Shown in pieces: positions 24,364-33,593 of a stretch of 64,000 nt of DNA; within the stretch, counting starts at the first letter, position 1, and each line of letters starts with the position of its first letter. Source of the DNA: Methanococcoides methylutens MM1 (lineage in GTDB: Archaea > Halobacteriota > Methanosarcinia > Methanosarcinales > Methanosarcinaceae); NCBI RefSeq assembly GCF_000970325.1, contig NZ_CP009518.1:806001-870000 (forward strand). The letters run 5' to 3'. Below the pieces are notes generated by a model. The model ran no database searches. It saw only the letters and a list, made by a program, of their open reading frames with translations, and had not been told where the DNA came from. The translations under genes were made by a program, and so were the position numbers.

Positions 24364-26241
24364 ATGAAAAACGAACTCGGAATGGAAGTACCCCTGTCTG
24401 TTTGTAAAAAGGCAAAAGAGATGGGTTGCTATCAGGGAGTTAAGTACGTTTATCCGGATGGAAACTATGGTGGTGAGCTTCCGGCATCAAGCATAGGTGG
24501 CAACGAGAAGTCCACACATTTTGAACATATTGATATTGCAAATGCTAACAAAGTTTATCTGGTGGATGGCTGGGTTGCATTTACATCGCCATTAGATGCT
24601 GATTTGAATGTTCCACTGAACGGGGCCAGTAAACAGATCATTAAACCTAGCAAGAGTTCCATACCTTCTTCGGTTTCTTCTTCCTCCTCTACTTCTTTTC
24701 CCTCTTCTTCCAATAAAACTGAAGTAGACCCTATGCTATCAAAGGGATTGGGAGCTACAGATTTTGAAACCAAGTTGCAGGAAGCAACAAGGATGTGGAG
24801 GGAAAATGAAGAGGAAAAGAGAAAACAAAATGAAGGGGGAAAATTGTGGGATGAGCTGGATGAAGAAGAATTCTTGAAAAAGTGGGATGAAGCAGAAGTA
24901 AAGCAGCTTGACGATGAAAATCTGTTGGAAGCGTGGGATGAGGCGGAAATAGAGCAGCTTGATGAAGTTTTTTCCCAGAAAAAGCAGGAAGAATTACCAC
25001 TAAATGGATTTGAAGACGATAAGTCCCGTAATGAGTTTAGCAATGCTTCAAAAGATCAGGTTTCAAATACTCATTCTAATCAAATACAGGGAAATACACT
25101 AGAAAAGCAGGTTGAAGATGCTAAATTCTCTACGAAGCAGGAAGGGGTGGGGGAAAAACTGCAGAAGGACACCCGATTCCACAAAGAGAATGGTAAGACG
25201 GCAAAAAAGAAGAAAGTGGATTCCCGGTTACAAAATAAACAGGGAATGTCTTCAAAAAAACAGATTGCAGATAAGCGTTTACAGGGAGAAAAGAAAAATG
25301 CGAAGGAAAAGCAGCAGGATGTTGTGAAACCGCATAAATCGATGAAAGTTGCCATGGTCAAATGGCTTGGTGTCATAGTAGCAGTCTTTTTGGTCGTTAA
25401 TTTTGTTTTAATTCCCCTTATTGATGATTCTGAAGCAGTTCCATCTCAATATCTGGAAGCATTGAATAAGAATTCAATTGTTACTGCATATGAAAATGGT
25501 AATGATGAAGTTGCCAGCACTGAAGATGTCATGGCTTCGCAGGAAATACCTGAAAACTATATCAATTCTATTGGTATGAAGTTTGTACTTATTCCTGAGG
25601 GTGAGTTCATGATGGGCTCACCTGACGACGAAGATGGCAGATATTATTACAGGGAAGGCCCTGTCCATGAAGTGACGATCGAAAATACTTATTATATGGG
25701 TAAATACGAGGTCACTCAGAAGCAATGGGCTATGGTCATGGGTAGTAATCCCTCTTATTCTATAGGTGATAACCGTCCGGTTGAAGGAATTTCATGGGAT
25801 GAGGTACAGGATTTCGTCGAAAAACTGAATTCAATGGAAGGCACGGACAAATACCGTCTTCCATCTGAAGCTGAGTGGGAATATGCCTGCAGGGCAGGCA
25901 CGGAAACCAGGTATTACTTCGGGGACAATGAATCCGACTTGCCCGAATATGCATGGTATAGCGGTGACATTTATTCAGCAGGCCATCTTTATCCTAATGG
26001 ATGGGGTCTGTATGATATGCATGGTAATGTCTACGAATTTGTCCAGGATGAATGGCATTTAGATTATGAAGGTGCTCCGGATGATGGAACTGCCTGGAAC
26101 AATGGTGTTCCTGATCTAAGGACACTGAGGAGTGGCAGTCTGAATGCAGATCCCAACACCTGTCGTTCTTCCAGCCGTACATCCATCGAATCGGATCTCC
26201 GTCTAAACAATGTTGGATTCCGCCTTGTTATGGATGTCTGA
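24364..26241 (+). CDS. Membrane protein with external FGE-sulfatase (SUMF1)-type domain
   Basis: A 625-residue protein. Residues 1-85 form a small unknown domain with two Cys (14, 22). Residues 98-330 are low-complexity: a Ser run, then acidic repeats (KKWDEAEVKQLDDENL, EAWDEAEIEQLDEV) and Lys-rich stretches. A membrane span at about 333-353 places residues 395-625 outside, and these form a formylglycine-generating-enzyme-type domain (GMKFVLIPEGEFMMGSP, YEVTQKQWAMVMG, RLPSEAEWEYACRAGT, GFRLV). Usual GNVWEW and RGGSW motifs are altered to GNVYEF and RSGSL, so it is probably a binding domain rather than an active FGE. AAGGGAT precedes the ATG. Confidence 0.85.
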   Translation: MKNELGMEVPLSVCKKAKEMGCYQGVKYVYPDGNYGGELPASSIGGNEKSTHFEHIDIANANKVYLVDGWVAFTSPLDADLNVPLNGASKQIIKPSKSSIPSSVSSSSSTSFPSSSNKTEVDPMLSKGLGATDFETKLQEATRMWRENEEEKRKQNEGGKLWDELDEEEFLKKWDEAEVKQLDDENLLEAWDEAEIEQLDEVFSQKKQEELPLNGFEDDKSRNEFSNASKDQVSNTHSNQIQGNTLEKQVEDAKFSTKQEGVGEKLQKDTRFHKENGKTAKKKKVDSRLQNKQGMSSKKQIADKRLQGEKKNAKEKQQDVVKPHKSMKVAMVKWLGVIVAVFLVVNFVLIPLIDDSEAVPSQYLEALNKNSIVTAYENGNDEVASTEDVMASQEIPENYINSIGMKFVLIPEGEFMMGSPDDEDGRYYYREGPVHEVTIENTYYMGKYEVTQKQWAMVMGSNPSYSIGDNRPVEGISWDEVQDFVEKLNSMEGTDKYRLPSEAEWEYACRAGTETRYYFGDNESDLPEYAWYSGDIYSAGHLYPNGWGLYDMHGNVYEFVQDEWHLDYEGAPDDGTAWNNGVPDLRTLRSGSLNADPNTCRSSSRTSIESDLRLNNVGFRLVMDV

Positions 26242-26337
26242 TACACATAAGCAGATTTCAGTTATAAAGTTGTATAATTTCCTTTTTTGTACATGAATTA
26301 TTTATTTCATCACTGGCATTAATTAATTGGGGATATT

Positions 26338-26730
26338 ATGCAGGACGAACTTATCGCTGAAGCAACTGATGGGAACTGGGAAAAGCTGGTCGAAAAAGAA
26401 AAACTTCCGGTAGTGGTTATGTTCTATCTTACAACATGTCCGCACTGCAAGGCAATTGATCCTTATTTCAGGGAATATGCTGAAGAGTTCGGCAAGTCCT
26501 GCAAGTTCATTAAGATCGATGCAGAGCAGAATCCCTGGACTGCGGAAAGGTATGGGGTTGAAGGAACGCCCAGCTTTGTATTCCTTTGTGGTGGAAATGT
26601 GACTCTGGGACTTGCGGGAGTATCACATCCTTCAGTACTCAAGGGGCATATCGAGGATTTCGTTAAAGACGGGGCAAAATGTGCTGCTAATGTCACGAAA
26701 CTGAAGTATGACATTTCGCTTTATGAATGA
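26338..26730 (+). CDS. Thioredoxin-like protein
   Basis: A 130-residue thioredoxin-fold protein without a signal peptide, so cytosolic. The active site is CPHC (residues 41-44 in YLTTCPHCKAID), more oxidising in type than the CGPC of standard thioredoxin, and the cis-Pro loop is GTPSF. Two extra Cys occur near the C-terminal end. It may reduce or isomerise disulfides in partner proteins; the partner is unknown. GGGGATATT precedes the ATG. A short GAAT tandem repeat follows its end. Confidence 0.88.
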   Translation: MQDELIAEATDGNWEKLVEKEKLPVVVMFYLTTCPHCKAIDPYFREYAEEFGKSCKFIKIDAEQNPWTAERYGVEGTPSFVFLCGGNVTLGLAGVSHPSVLKGHIEDFVKDGAKCAANVTKLKYDISLYE

Positions 26731-26744
26731 ATGAATGAATGAAC
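26724..26744. repeat. Tetranucleotide GAAT microsatellite
   Basis: Four to five tandem GAAT units begin at the last codon of the thioredoxin-like gene and run into the intergenic region. Slippage here would alter only the stop region. Confidence 0.6.
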
Positions 26745-26860
26745 TAACGATTGAACGAATGTTCAGTGTTAAGATCTCTATTTCAAAATAGAGTTCTATT
26801 GTCGGATATTAAAAATAGAATACTAAGGGCCTTCTAAAGACCCTTTCGAATATTTCTGAC

Positions 26861-28504
26861 TTATTCGTCCTTATTCTCCAGCAATTCCACTGCCATATCC
26901 CGCAGTTTGAACTTCTGAACTTTTCCGCTTGCTGTCAGTGGGTACTCCTCAACGATGAAAATGTGTTTCGGGACCTTGTAGCGTGCGATCTTTGTAATGC
27001 TGTAGTCACGGATGTCTGCCGGTGTAAGGTCGGAGCCTTCGTTAAGGACCACGAATGCACCTACGATCTCACCATATTTCTCGTCAGGAATACCGACAAC
27101 CTGTGCATCCTTTACGCCATCAATGGTGTAGAGGAACTCCTCGATCTCCCTTGGGTAGATGTTCTCCCCGCCACGGATGATCATATCCTTTATCCTGCCT
27201 GTGATGCGGTAATAGCCGTCCTCATCAACCGTTGCCAGGTCACCGCTGTGAAGCCATCCGTCTTTATCAATAGCCTTTTCGGTCATCTCAGGCATCTTGT
27301 AGTAGCCTTTCATTACGTTGTAACCACGGCAGCATATCTCGCCCTGTTCGTTCGGCTTGACGATCTCACCGGTCTCCGGGTCCACTATCTTGACCTCGAT
27401 GTGGTCCATTGAAGTACCTACGGTACTCACACGGCGGTCAATTGTATCATCAGTACTTGTCTGAGTGAACACAGGTGATGCTTCTGTAAGGCCGTAAGCT
27501 ATTGTAATATCCTTACAGTTCATCTCATCGATGACCTTCTTCATGGCCTCGATAGGACATGGTGATCCTGCCATGATTCCGGTTCTCAGGGTGGACATGT
27601 CGAACATCTCGAACATTGGGTGTGAGAACTCTGCGATGAACATTGTCGGGACGCCGTAAAGTGCGGTACATTTCTCCTTCTGGACAGCTGCCAGTACAAG
27701 GAGCGGATCGAACAGTTCGATCATCACAAGGGTTCCGCCATGGGTAAGGGTTGCAAGAACACCGAGAACGATTCCGAAACAGTGGAACAATGGAACCGGG
27801 AGACACACTCTGTCCTCTTCTGTGAACTTCTGCCTCTCTCCTATGTAGTATCCGTTGTTGAGGATGTTCTTATGTGTAAGCATGACACCTTTCGGGAAGC
27901 CTGTCGTTCCTGAGGTGTATTGCATGTTGATGACATCTTCGCAGTTGAGCGTCTTCTTGATGCGGTCCAGCTCGTCCCTGTCAATATGCGTTCCGAGAAG
28001 AAGAAGTTCGGATGTGTTGTACATTCCTCTGTGCTTTTCCTGTCCGATGTATATGACGCTTTCGAGGTTTGGATATTCCTCGCTCTTGAGGTTTCCTCTC
28101 TTACACGTCTTCAGTTCCGGCACCAGGTCGTAGACGGTCTCTACGTAATCAACATCCCTGAAGTGATCAACGATAGCCAGTGCCTTCATGTCAGACTGTT
28201 TCATGACATAGGCAAGTTCATGGCTTTTGTATGCGGTGTTCACGGTGACCAGTACTGCACCTATTTTTGCAGTTGCGAACAGGAATGTCAGCCAGTCAGG
28301 GACATTACGTGCCCATATACCGACATGGTCACCTTTTGTGATCCCTATAGACAGTAGGCCTTTTGCAAGGTCATCGACCCTTTCATTGAACTCCTGGTAT
28401 GAAAAGCGCAGGTTTCGGTCAGGATAGACGATGAAATCCCTGTCAGGCTCGTTCCTAACCTGTTCCTCAAAGAACTCTCCAATAGTAGATTCAGTAAATA
28501 GCAT
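26861..28504 (-). CDS. Acyl-CoA synthetase (AMP-forming)
   Basis: A 547-residue ANL-superfamily ligase that activates a carboxylic acid to acyl-AMP and then acyl-CoA. The P-loop [11 protein letters not shown] lies at 196-206, the hinge region [16 protein letters not shown] near 433-450, and the C-terminal catalytic Lys in LTASGKVQK near 533. Length and the N-terminal pattern fit medium/long-chain acyl-CoA synthetases rather than acetyl-CoA synthetase. It is the last gene of a three-gene operon after a thioesterase and a cupin regulator. Methanogens lack fatty-acid membranes, so an organic acid (branched, aromatic or fatty) taken up or recycled is a likely substrate. Confidence 0.92.
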   Translation of the reverse strand: MLFTESTIGEFFEEQVRNEPDRDFIVYPDRNLRFSYQEFNERVDDLAKGLLSIGITKGDHVGIWARNVPDWLTFLFATAKIGAVLVTVNTAYKSHELAYVMKQSDMKALAIVDHFRDVDYVETVYDLVPELKTCKRGNLKSEEYPNLESVIYIGQEKHRGMYNTSELLLLGTHIDRDELDRIKKTLNCEDVINMQYTSGTTGFPKGVMLTHKNILNNGYYIGERQKFTEEDRVCLPVPLFHCFGIVLGVLATLTHGGTLVMIELFDPLLVLAAVQKEKCTALYGVPTMFIAEFSHPMFEMFDMSTLRTGIMAGSPCPIEAMKKVIDEMNCKDITIAYGLTEASPVFTQTSTDDTIDRRVSTVGTSMDHIEVKIVDPETGEIVKPNEQGEICCRGYNVMKGYYKMPEMTEKAIDKDGWLHSGDLATVDEDGYYRITGRIKDMIIRGGENIYPREIEEFLYTIDGVKDAQVVGIPDEKYGEIVGAFVVLNEGSDLTPADIRDYSITKIARYKVPKHIFIVEEYPLTASGKVQKFKLRDMAVELLENKDE

Positions 28505-28539
28505 GATATCAGGTCCTTTTTATTGTTCGTTCGTCCTAA

Positions 28540-28941
28540 TCAATCCGTGACGAGGTGTTCACTTAATGCCTCTCTGATGTCATCCGGTAATTGGACTGAT
28601 TTCTTGTTAATGAAATCATAATGCACTATAACGGCAGTTCCCTTTGTCTTTAACTCACCTTTCTGCCAGGCCTCATGTAATAATGTGAAGGAGCTGTTGC
28701 CTATTCTCTGGACATAGGTCCTGATTTCAACGTCCCCGTCAAAGAACATCTCCCCAAGGAAGTCAAAGTCGATCCTTGCCATTATCAGGTTCCACTTCTC
28801 ATAACTCAGGTCAAGGTCAGGCTGGAACATCCTGAATAAAGGGTTCCTTGCAAGTTCGAACCATTCCGGAAGTACGGTATTGTTTACATGGCCAAGGCCA
28901 TCGATATCGCCAAATCTTGGTGTCACAGTTGTAACGAACAT
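28540..28941 (-). CDS. Acyl-CoA thioesterase, hotdog fold
   Basis: A 133-residue 4-hydroxybenzoyl-CoA thioesterase/YbgC-type protein. The family core RFGDIDGLGHVNNTVLPEWFE includes the Asp that acts in catalysis (about residue 12-14) and the HVNN motif. It would hydrolyse an acyl-CoA. It is encoded 35 bp before the acyl-CoA synthetase and 10 bp after the cupin regulator, so enzyme pair and regulator are transcribed together; synthetase and thioesterase acting in opposite directions suggests control of an acyl-CoA pool. Confidence 0.88.
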   Translation of the reverse strand: MFVTTVTPRFGDIDGLGHVNNTVLPEWFELARNPLFRMFQPDLDLSYEKWNLIMARIDFDFLGEMFFDGDVEIRTYVQRIGNSSFTLLHEAWQKGELKTKGTAVIVHYDFINKKSVQLPDDIREALSEHLVTD

Positions 28942-28951
28942 TTCTTATCCC

Positions 28952-29530
28952 TTAGAAAGGTGTGTAGACTACAGCAAGTATTCTTGCTTCTGATTCTGTT
29001 GCATGGACGTCATGTGGCACAACGGAGTCATAGTAGATGCTGTCTCCTGCGGACAGTTCATAGTTCTCCTTTCCATATGTCACTTCGATGTTTCCACTAA
29101 GGACGTATATGAACTCCTCTCCCTCATGGGATGAAAGCTCGTGCTCCTCCTCATGGCTGAAAGGATGGACATCAATGATGAATGGCTCCATGTTCCTGTC
29201 CTGCTTGTCTGCTGCAAGTGAGTGGAACTCAAGTGCACTCTCTTCAGGGTTCCTGGATTTTCCTGAAAAGCGAACTACATTGGCTGAAGCTCCGTTCCTT
29301 ACGACGACAGGACCGGTCTGTGGCATATCATCAAGGAATGTGCCCAGACGTACTCCCAGTGCACGTGCGATCTTCAAAAGAGGTGTCAATGATGGAATTA
29401 GTTCACCTGCTTCAAGTTTCTCTATAAGTTCCACACTGCTCTGACTTTCTTTTGCCAGCTCTTCCACGGACATTTCCTTTGTTTCACGGAACTGGCGTAT
29501 TTTATCTCCGACGCTGTTTTTTTCTGTCAA
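28952..29530 (-). CDS. XRE-family regulator with C-terminal cupin
   Basis: A 192-residue regulator: a helix-turn-helix of the XRE type at 5-62 ([20 protein letters not shown]) and a cupin beta-barrel at about 120-190 ([16 protein letters not shown], then [12 protein letters not shown]). Cupins of this kind usually bind a small-molecule effector. I place the start at TTG 29530, 6 bp after GAGGTGA, rather than at the longer open frame reaching 29623. As first gene of the operon with the thioesterase and acyl-CoA synthetase it probably controls them in response to an acid or acyl-CoA. Confidence 0.87.
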   Translation of the reverse strand: MTEKNSVGDKIRQFRETKEMSVEELAKESQSSVELIEKLEAGELIPSLTPLLKIARALGVRLGTFLDDMPQTGPVVVRNGASANVVRFSGKSRNPEESALEFHSLAADKQDRNMEPFIIDVHPFSHEEEHELSSHEGEEFIYVLSGNIEVTYGKENYELSAGDSIYYDSVVPHDVHATESEARILAVVYTPF

Positions 29531-29667
29531 TTCATTCACCTCTTTCGCATAGGTCAACGCAAATAAATGGTATTTCAAATTAGAATCGTAACTTAAATAT
29601 GTATCTGTCAGCTTTTCAGGCAACCTTTATAAGATATTGAAAACCAAATATATCATTGTGAATTCAA

Positions 29668-30114
29668 ATGAAAAGTAAAATACTGGTATTGATATTGGTG
29701 CTATCATCTTTATTGATGGCAGGATGTATCGGGGACAATGGAGACGAAGTTCCTGTCGATAATGAAACTCCTGTAGATGTTCCTGATGAGAACATCTCAG
29801 AGGATGATGATGTTCCTGTTGATGAGAACGGAGATGTCATAGAACCTCAGACTTACATGATAAGGCTTGGAAGGTTGGATAGGTATGCTGCAATACCTAA
29901 TTATCTTGAGATCAATAGGGGAGATACTATCATCTGGAGAAACGAGATGAAAGAGAGGAAACTACTATTTGAGGTTATCAGTGAAGACAATCTCTGGGAA
30001 GAAGAGAGGATTGCTCCAGGTATGCAGTTCAACTATACCTTCACTGAGCAGGGTGCCTATAATTTCACAGTTCCTCCATGGGATGCTATGAACCATACCG
30101 TTATCGTTAAATGA
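29668..30114 (+). CDS. Lipoprotein with cupredoxin-like domain
   Basis: A 148-residue exported protein with an archaeal lipobox (LLMAGC, Cys20) and an acidic Asp/Glu/Pro linker (25-62). Residues 65-148 look like a cupredoxin fold ([12 protein letters not shown], then [23 protein letters not shown]). A typical type-1 copper site needs a Cys and two His; only one His is present in the domain and no Cys, so it probably does not bind copper. The stop overlaps the ATG of trm1 (ATGATG), an odd pairing of an envelope protein with a tRNA enzyme. Confidence 0.78.
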   Translation: MKSKILVLILVLSSLLMAGCIGDNGDEVPVDNETPVDVPDENISEDDDVPVDENGDVIEPQTYMIRLGRLDRYAAIPNYLEINRGDTIIWRNEMKERKLLFEVISEDNLWEEERIAPGMQFNYTFTEQGAYNFTVPPWDAMNHTVIVK

Positions 30115-31304
30115 TGGCGGAATGTACAGCGTGCACTATGCAGATGAAGAGCACAAAGGTCACCGAAGGTACAACTACGGTCCTTGTTCCGGTGCCTCCG
30201 GAGGGCGTATCTTTTCCGCCATCTGAAGCACCGGTATTCTATAATCCTCACATGGAGTTGAACCGCGATATATCCGTCGTGGCAACTTTAGCGTATGCAA
30301 AGAGGCTTTCAGCCCAGAAGGATATCGGGATATCAGACATAAGCTATGTTGATACCATGTCCGCATCGGGGATCAGGGGACTTCGTATCGCCAATGAGGT
30401 CGGTGTTTCAGTAACGTTGAACGACTGGAGTGATGAGGCCTTTGAGCTTATTCTTGAGAATATCGAACTTACCGATCTTTCAGAGATCGCAGAGGCCACA
30501 TGCAAGAATGCTAACGTGCTGATGCATGAGAGGCGTTTCAATATCGTGGACCTGGACCCTTTTGGAAGTCCTGCACCTTATCTGGATGCTGCAACAAGGT
30601 CAGTTGTACATCTTCTTGAGGTCACGGCTACCGACACTGCACCTCTTTGTGGTGCACATTTCAATTCAGGAGTGAGAAAATACGCTGCTGTGCCTTTGAA
30701 CAATGAGTTCCACAGTGAGATGGGCGTGCGCATCCTCCTTGGTAAAGTTGCAAGGGAGCTTGCAAAGCATGACAAGGGCATGACACCTCTGCTTTCACAT
30801 GCTACAAGACATTACGTGCGCAGTTATCTTCAGGTCAAAAAGGGTGCAAAGCAGGCCGACAGGACCTTGAGGAACCTTGGGTTCCTTGTCCACTGTGAAA
30901 AATGTGGGCAGAGAAAGTTCTTCAATGGAATAGCTGCTGTGATCGATGATGTATGTCCTTCCTGTGAAAGCAATATGCAGGTGGCAGGTCCCCTGTGGCT
31001 TGGAAAGCTTCACGAGAAGGAGTTCTGCGATGAGGTCCTTCTGGAGATGGAATCCTTTGAGCTTGGCCAGAAAGTGCAGGGAAAAAAGATCATTGAAGCA
31101 TGCCGGGATGAAATGGACCTTCCTTTCTTTTATGACCAGCACCTGATGTGCAAGAAGCTCGGGGTTTCAGCACCTGCTATGGATGTTTTCATCGAAGCGC
31201 TCAGGGCCACAGGAGCCAGCGTTTCGAGGACACATTTCACCGGAACCTCCTTTAAGACAGATGCGGATCTTGATAGCATAAATAAAGTCCTCAGGTCACT
31301 GTAA
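30111..31304 (+). CDS. trm1: tRNA (guanine26-N2)-dimethyltransferase
   Basis: A 397-residue Trm1, which dimethylates G26 of tRNA using S-adenosylmethionine. Visible motifs: [13 protein letters not shown] (SAM site near residue 83), [15 protein letters not shown] (catalytic region near 146) and a zinc pair CEKCGQ / CPSC near 263 and 283. ATG 30111 overlaps the lipoprotein stop; the in-frame ATGs at 30138 and 30144 are also possible starts, since homologues begin near the [12 protein letters not shown] motif. Confidence 0.94.
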   Translation: MMAECTACTMQMKSTKVTEGTTTVLVPVPPEGVSFPPSEAPVFYNPHMELNRDISVVATLAYAKRLSAQKDIGISDISYVDTMSASGIRGLRIANEVGVSVTLNDWSDEAFELILENIELTDLSEIAEATCKNANVLMHERRFNIVDLDPFGSPAPYLDAATRSVVHLLEVTATDTAPLCGAHFNSGVRKYAAVPLNNEFHSEMGVRILLGKVARELAKHDKGMTPLLSHATRHYVRSYLQVKKGAKQADRTLRNLGFLVHCEKCGQRKFFNGIAAVIDDVCPSCESNMQVAGPLWLGKLHEKEFCDEVLLEMESFELGQKVQGKKIIEACRDEMDLPFFYDQHLMCKKLGVSAPAMDVFIEALRATGASVSRTHFTGTSFKTDADLDSINKVLRSL

Positions 31305-31438
31305 TCCGGTGGGCTTACATTAATTTATGTTATTACGAACGATCAATGTACTATAGAAAGTAATATATATCAAATTAGATAATCATTATTTTGTCGGAAA
31401 AATATTAAGGTATTAATATATATTCAGAGGAGATTTGA

Positions 31439-32017
31439 GTGGCAAAGGAAAATCCGGAATATCTGTTCTTGCAGGAGAAGCCAACACTTGCATTACTGGC
31501 AATCTGGTTCTATGGAAGAACTTATGCCTCTGTAATTACAAAGGAGATCAATTCTACATTCGCACACACGACAAAGATACTTTCAAGAATGGAAGAGGAC
31601 GGTCTTGTAGAATTCAATGTGGAAGGGCGTATAAAGTATGTTGAGCTGACCGAGAAAGGGTTTAATGTTGTTTCGCTTCTGAAGGAGCTTATTGTATCTC
31701 TGGGTGGAGAACTTCCGGATGAATATGACCTTGAAGGCCGCCATGAGGTTAGTGAGCCAGAACTTGACCCGGCATCGAACGAGATCATGGAAAAGATCAA
31801 AAAACTGCGCCTCAAGGTTGAGACAATCTACAGGGAGCTTGTATCCTCTGATGCAGATGAAGCCACCACAAAGAGGAGGCTTGGACCTTTCAGCCGCGAA
31901 CTTGCTATGATAGGTGAAATGATCGATTCTGCTGAGGTACCTGTGGACGATGAGGTCATTGATGCTTTTAATGCCACCAGGGAAGTCTTCCTGTCGCTTC
32001 TGAACAAAAACGGTTAA
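31439..32017 (+). CDS. Winged-helix transcriptional regulator
   Basis: A 192-residue protein with a MarR/PadR-like winged helix at about 15-80 (SVITKEINSTFAHTTKILSRMEEDGLV, then the wing GRIKYVELTEKG). The C-terminal half (110-190) is helical and probably dimerises. Start is GTG 31439, 6 bp after AGAGGAG. Target unknown. It is followed after 24 bp by the DUF2110 gene, so the two are likely co-transcribed, as in related methanogens. Confidence 0.8.
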   Translation: MAKENPEYLFLQEKPTLALLAIWFYGRTYASVITKEINSTFAHTTKILSRMEEDGLVEFNVEGRIKYVELTEKGFNVVSLLKELIVSLGGELPDEYDLEGRHEVSEPELDPASNEIMEKIKKLRLKVETIYRELVSSDADEATTKRRLGPFSRELAMIGEMIDSAEVPVDDEVIDAFNATREVFLSLLNKNG

Positions 32018-32041
32018 ATGCATCCTGTTCAATGAGTAGCC

Positions 32042-32731
32042 ATGGAAACAGCAATTCTGAATATCAAATTATATTCTAATTTTGAACGTGCATTGAACTC
32101 TGCGGCGTTCATGCTCGAGAACGAGCTTAAGGACCTTGATGCAGGGGTCATACTGTCTGTTGATCCGGAAGGGTGGCTTCAGCTGGAAATCTTAGGTGAG
32201 GATGATGTGTTTGCAGCCAATTTCCTTATCGACAAGTATGGAACTCCTGTCAAAAGCGTGGTAAATGGAAGTATCTACAAGGGTTTCATTTCTTCCATTG
32301 ATGATGAAGGGATAACTGTGGATATCGGTACTGATGTAAAGGTCCTTCCTGAGGCTCTTAAAGTTCTTGGAGTTGGCAGCGTATCACAGATCGCTTCCCG
32401 CTTTGGCCTGATCCCACACCTGCCGGTATCTGTGAAGATCGAAGGGCAGGATGGAATGATCACAGGCAGCTTCACCAGGGAACAGGTCGATCTTTTCTGG
32501 ACCTGGAAGAAAGCAACCACCGACAGGTTAATTGTGAACTCTGTTACACGTTCCGAACTGAAGGCTGCTATCAAGAAAAAGGGTCATGGAAGGGATATTT
32601 ACGGCATTGAAAGGCTTGGCATTCTGGAAAATGCGGTAGTCTGCCGTGAGGACACCGATGGTCCCGGAATTGTTGCTGAGATCGGCCCTCTTGTGAAAGC
32701 GGACATCGGTGTTATAAGGGGAACTCACTGA
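32042..32731 (+). CDS. DUF2110 family archaeal protein
   Basis: A 229-residue soluble protein that fits the archaeal family DUF2110 in length and pattern. The middle segment SIYKGFISSIDDEGITVDIGTDVKV (read in parts) resembles an S1/OB-type beta-barrel, so nucleic-acid binding is possible. No catalytic motif is seen. It follows the winged-helix regulator and converges with the V4R regulator, whose stop is 1 bp away. Confidence 0.7.
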   Translation: METAILNIKLYSNFERALNSAAFMLENELKDLDAGVILSVDPEGWLQLEILGEDDVFAANFLIDKYGTPVKSVVNGSIYKGFISSIDDEGITVDIGTDVKVLPEALKVLGVGSVSQIASRFGLIPHLPVSVKIEGQDGMITGSFTREQVDLFWTWKKATTDRLIVNSVTRSELKAAIKKKGHGRDIYGIERLGILENAVVCREDTDGPGIVAEIGPLVKADIGVIRGTH

Positions 32732-32732
32732 T

Positions 32733-33467
32733 TTATTGCATTACGAAAAGGCAGTGGTCATATCCATTGCCATGGCATTCGACCTCTACAATATTGCATT
32801 GCATGTTGAGCTTGCGGTATATTATTCCCTGAAGCAGGCCTTCACTAAAAGAGCATAGGTTCTGGCCGATGTCAGGTGCACCTTTACACACAAAGCAGTC
32901 ATCGATCTTAATTGCGAGGGGGTCATAGGATAGAACAGAAAGACATCCGAGCTTGTGCATGTCCCAGTAATCAGCTACTTCTTCAAAAAGCCCCTCGAGA
33001 TATGTTGAGTTGAAATTTTCGGCAAGTCTTATGCCTATATCCTGTCCGATGGTTTCCATTATAGGCCTGTGGTTGATCCCCTGTGCCTCAAAGCCGCTCT
33101 GGACGGCGTGAAAAAAAGTTGTAAGTATATCAATTTCAGTATCGAAAGTGTTCGTAAATCGTTTCAGTGTCTCATGATAGTGTTCAACTACGGGTTTCTG
33201 GGAACACGCAGCATACTGGGAACACATTACATAGGTCTTCTTGCGCCGGTCGTTGGGATCGATCCGTTCTTCGAGGAGGTTATGTTGCTTAAGGTCACTC
33301 AGGTGTACAGAGATGGTGGATTTTGCTTTTCCCGTATATTTTACTATCTCATCGAACGATCTGGAACTTTCTTTCAGTAACTCCATTATCTGGAGCTTTA
33401 CCGGACCCTCAATGGCAATAATGCCGTCACTGTTTGAAAATAGGGCAGTGTGACCTTCTCCTTTCAT
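32733..33467 (-). CDS. ArsR-type regulator with V4R domain
   Basis: A 244-residue regulator: winged helix of ArsR type at 20-85 (KLQIMELLKESSRSFDEIVKYTG, then STISVHLSDLKQHNLLEERIDP in sequence) and a C-terminal V4R (vinyl-4-reductase) domain ending HGNGYDHCLFVMQ. Several Cys (in CFVCKGAP, NLCSF, MQCNIVEVECHG, HCLF) could bind a metal or cluster. V4R-containing regulators in methanogens respond to small molecules; the ligand here is unknown. The gene stands alone on the minus strand. Confidence 0.86.
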   Translation of the reverse strand: MKGEGHTALFSNSDGIIAIEGPVKLQIMELLKESSRSFDEIVKYTGKAKSTISVHLSDLKQHNLLEERIDPNDRRKKTYVMCSQYAACSQKPVVEHYHETLKRFTNTFDTEIDILTTFFHAVQSGFEAQGINHRPIMETIGQDIGIRLAENFNSTYLEGLFEEVADYWDMHKLGCLSVLSYDPLAIKIDDCFVCKGAPDIGQNLCSFSEGLLQGIIYRKLNMQCNIVEVECHGNGYDHCLFVMQ

Positions 33468-33593
33468 ATCTAGTAATTGCTTATTCGATATATAAAAGTT
33501 CGGTAGTATCCGAATGATCCCAGTTTTCCTCTCCGATCACATGTATTATTTGCACTAAATTCACCTGTCTGACCGATAATCTATTTACTATCC

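Noticed and set aside
24320-24367. 15-codon GTG frame ending over the FGE-like gene start
   Set aside because: It has a GAGAGGTC site and an ATGA-type overlap, so a leader peptide is possible, but it is too short to separate from chance.
26724-26744. GAAT repeats as a phase-variation switch
   Set aside because: The repeat lies at the stop codon of the thioredoxin-like gene; slippage would change at most the last residues, so a switch is unlikely.
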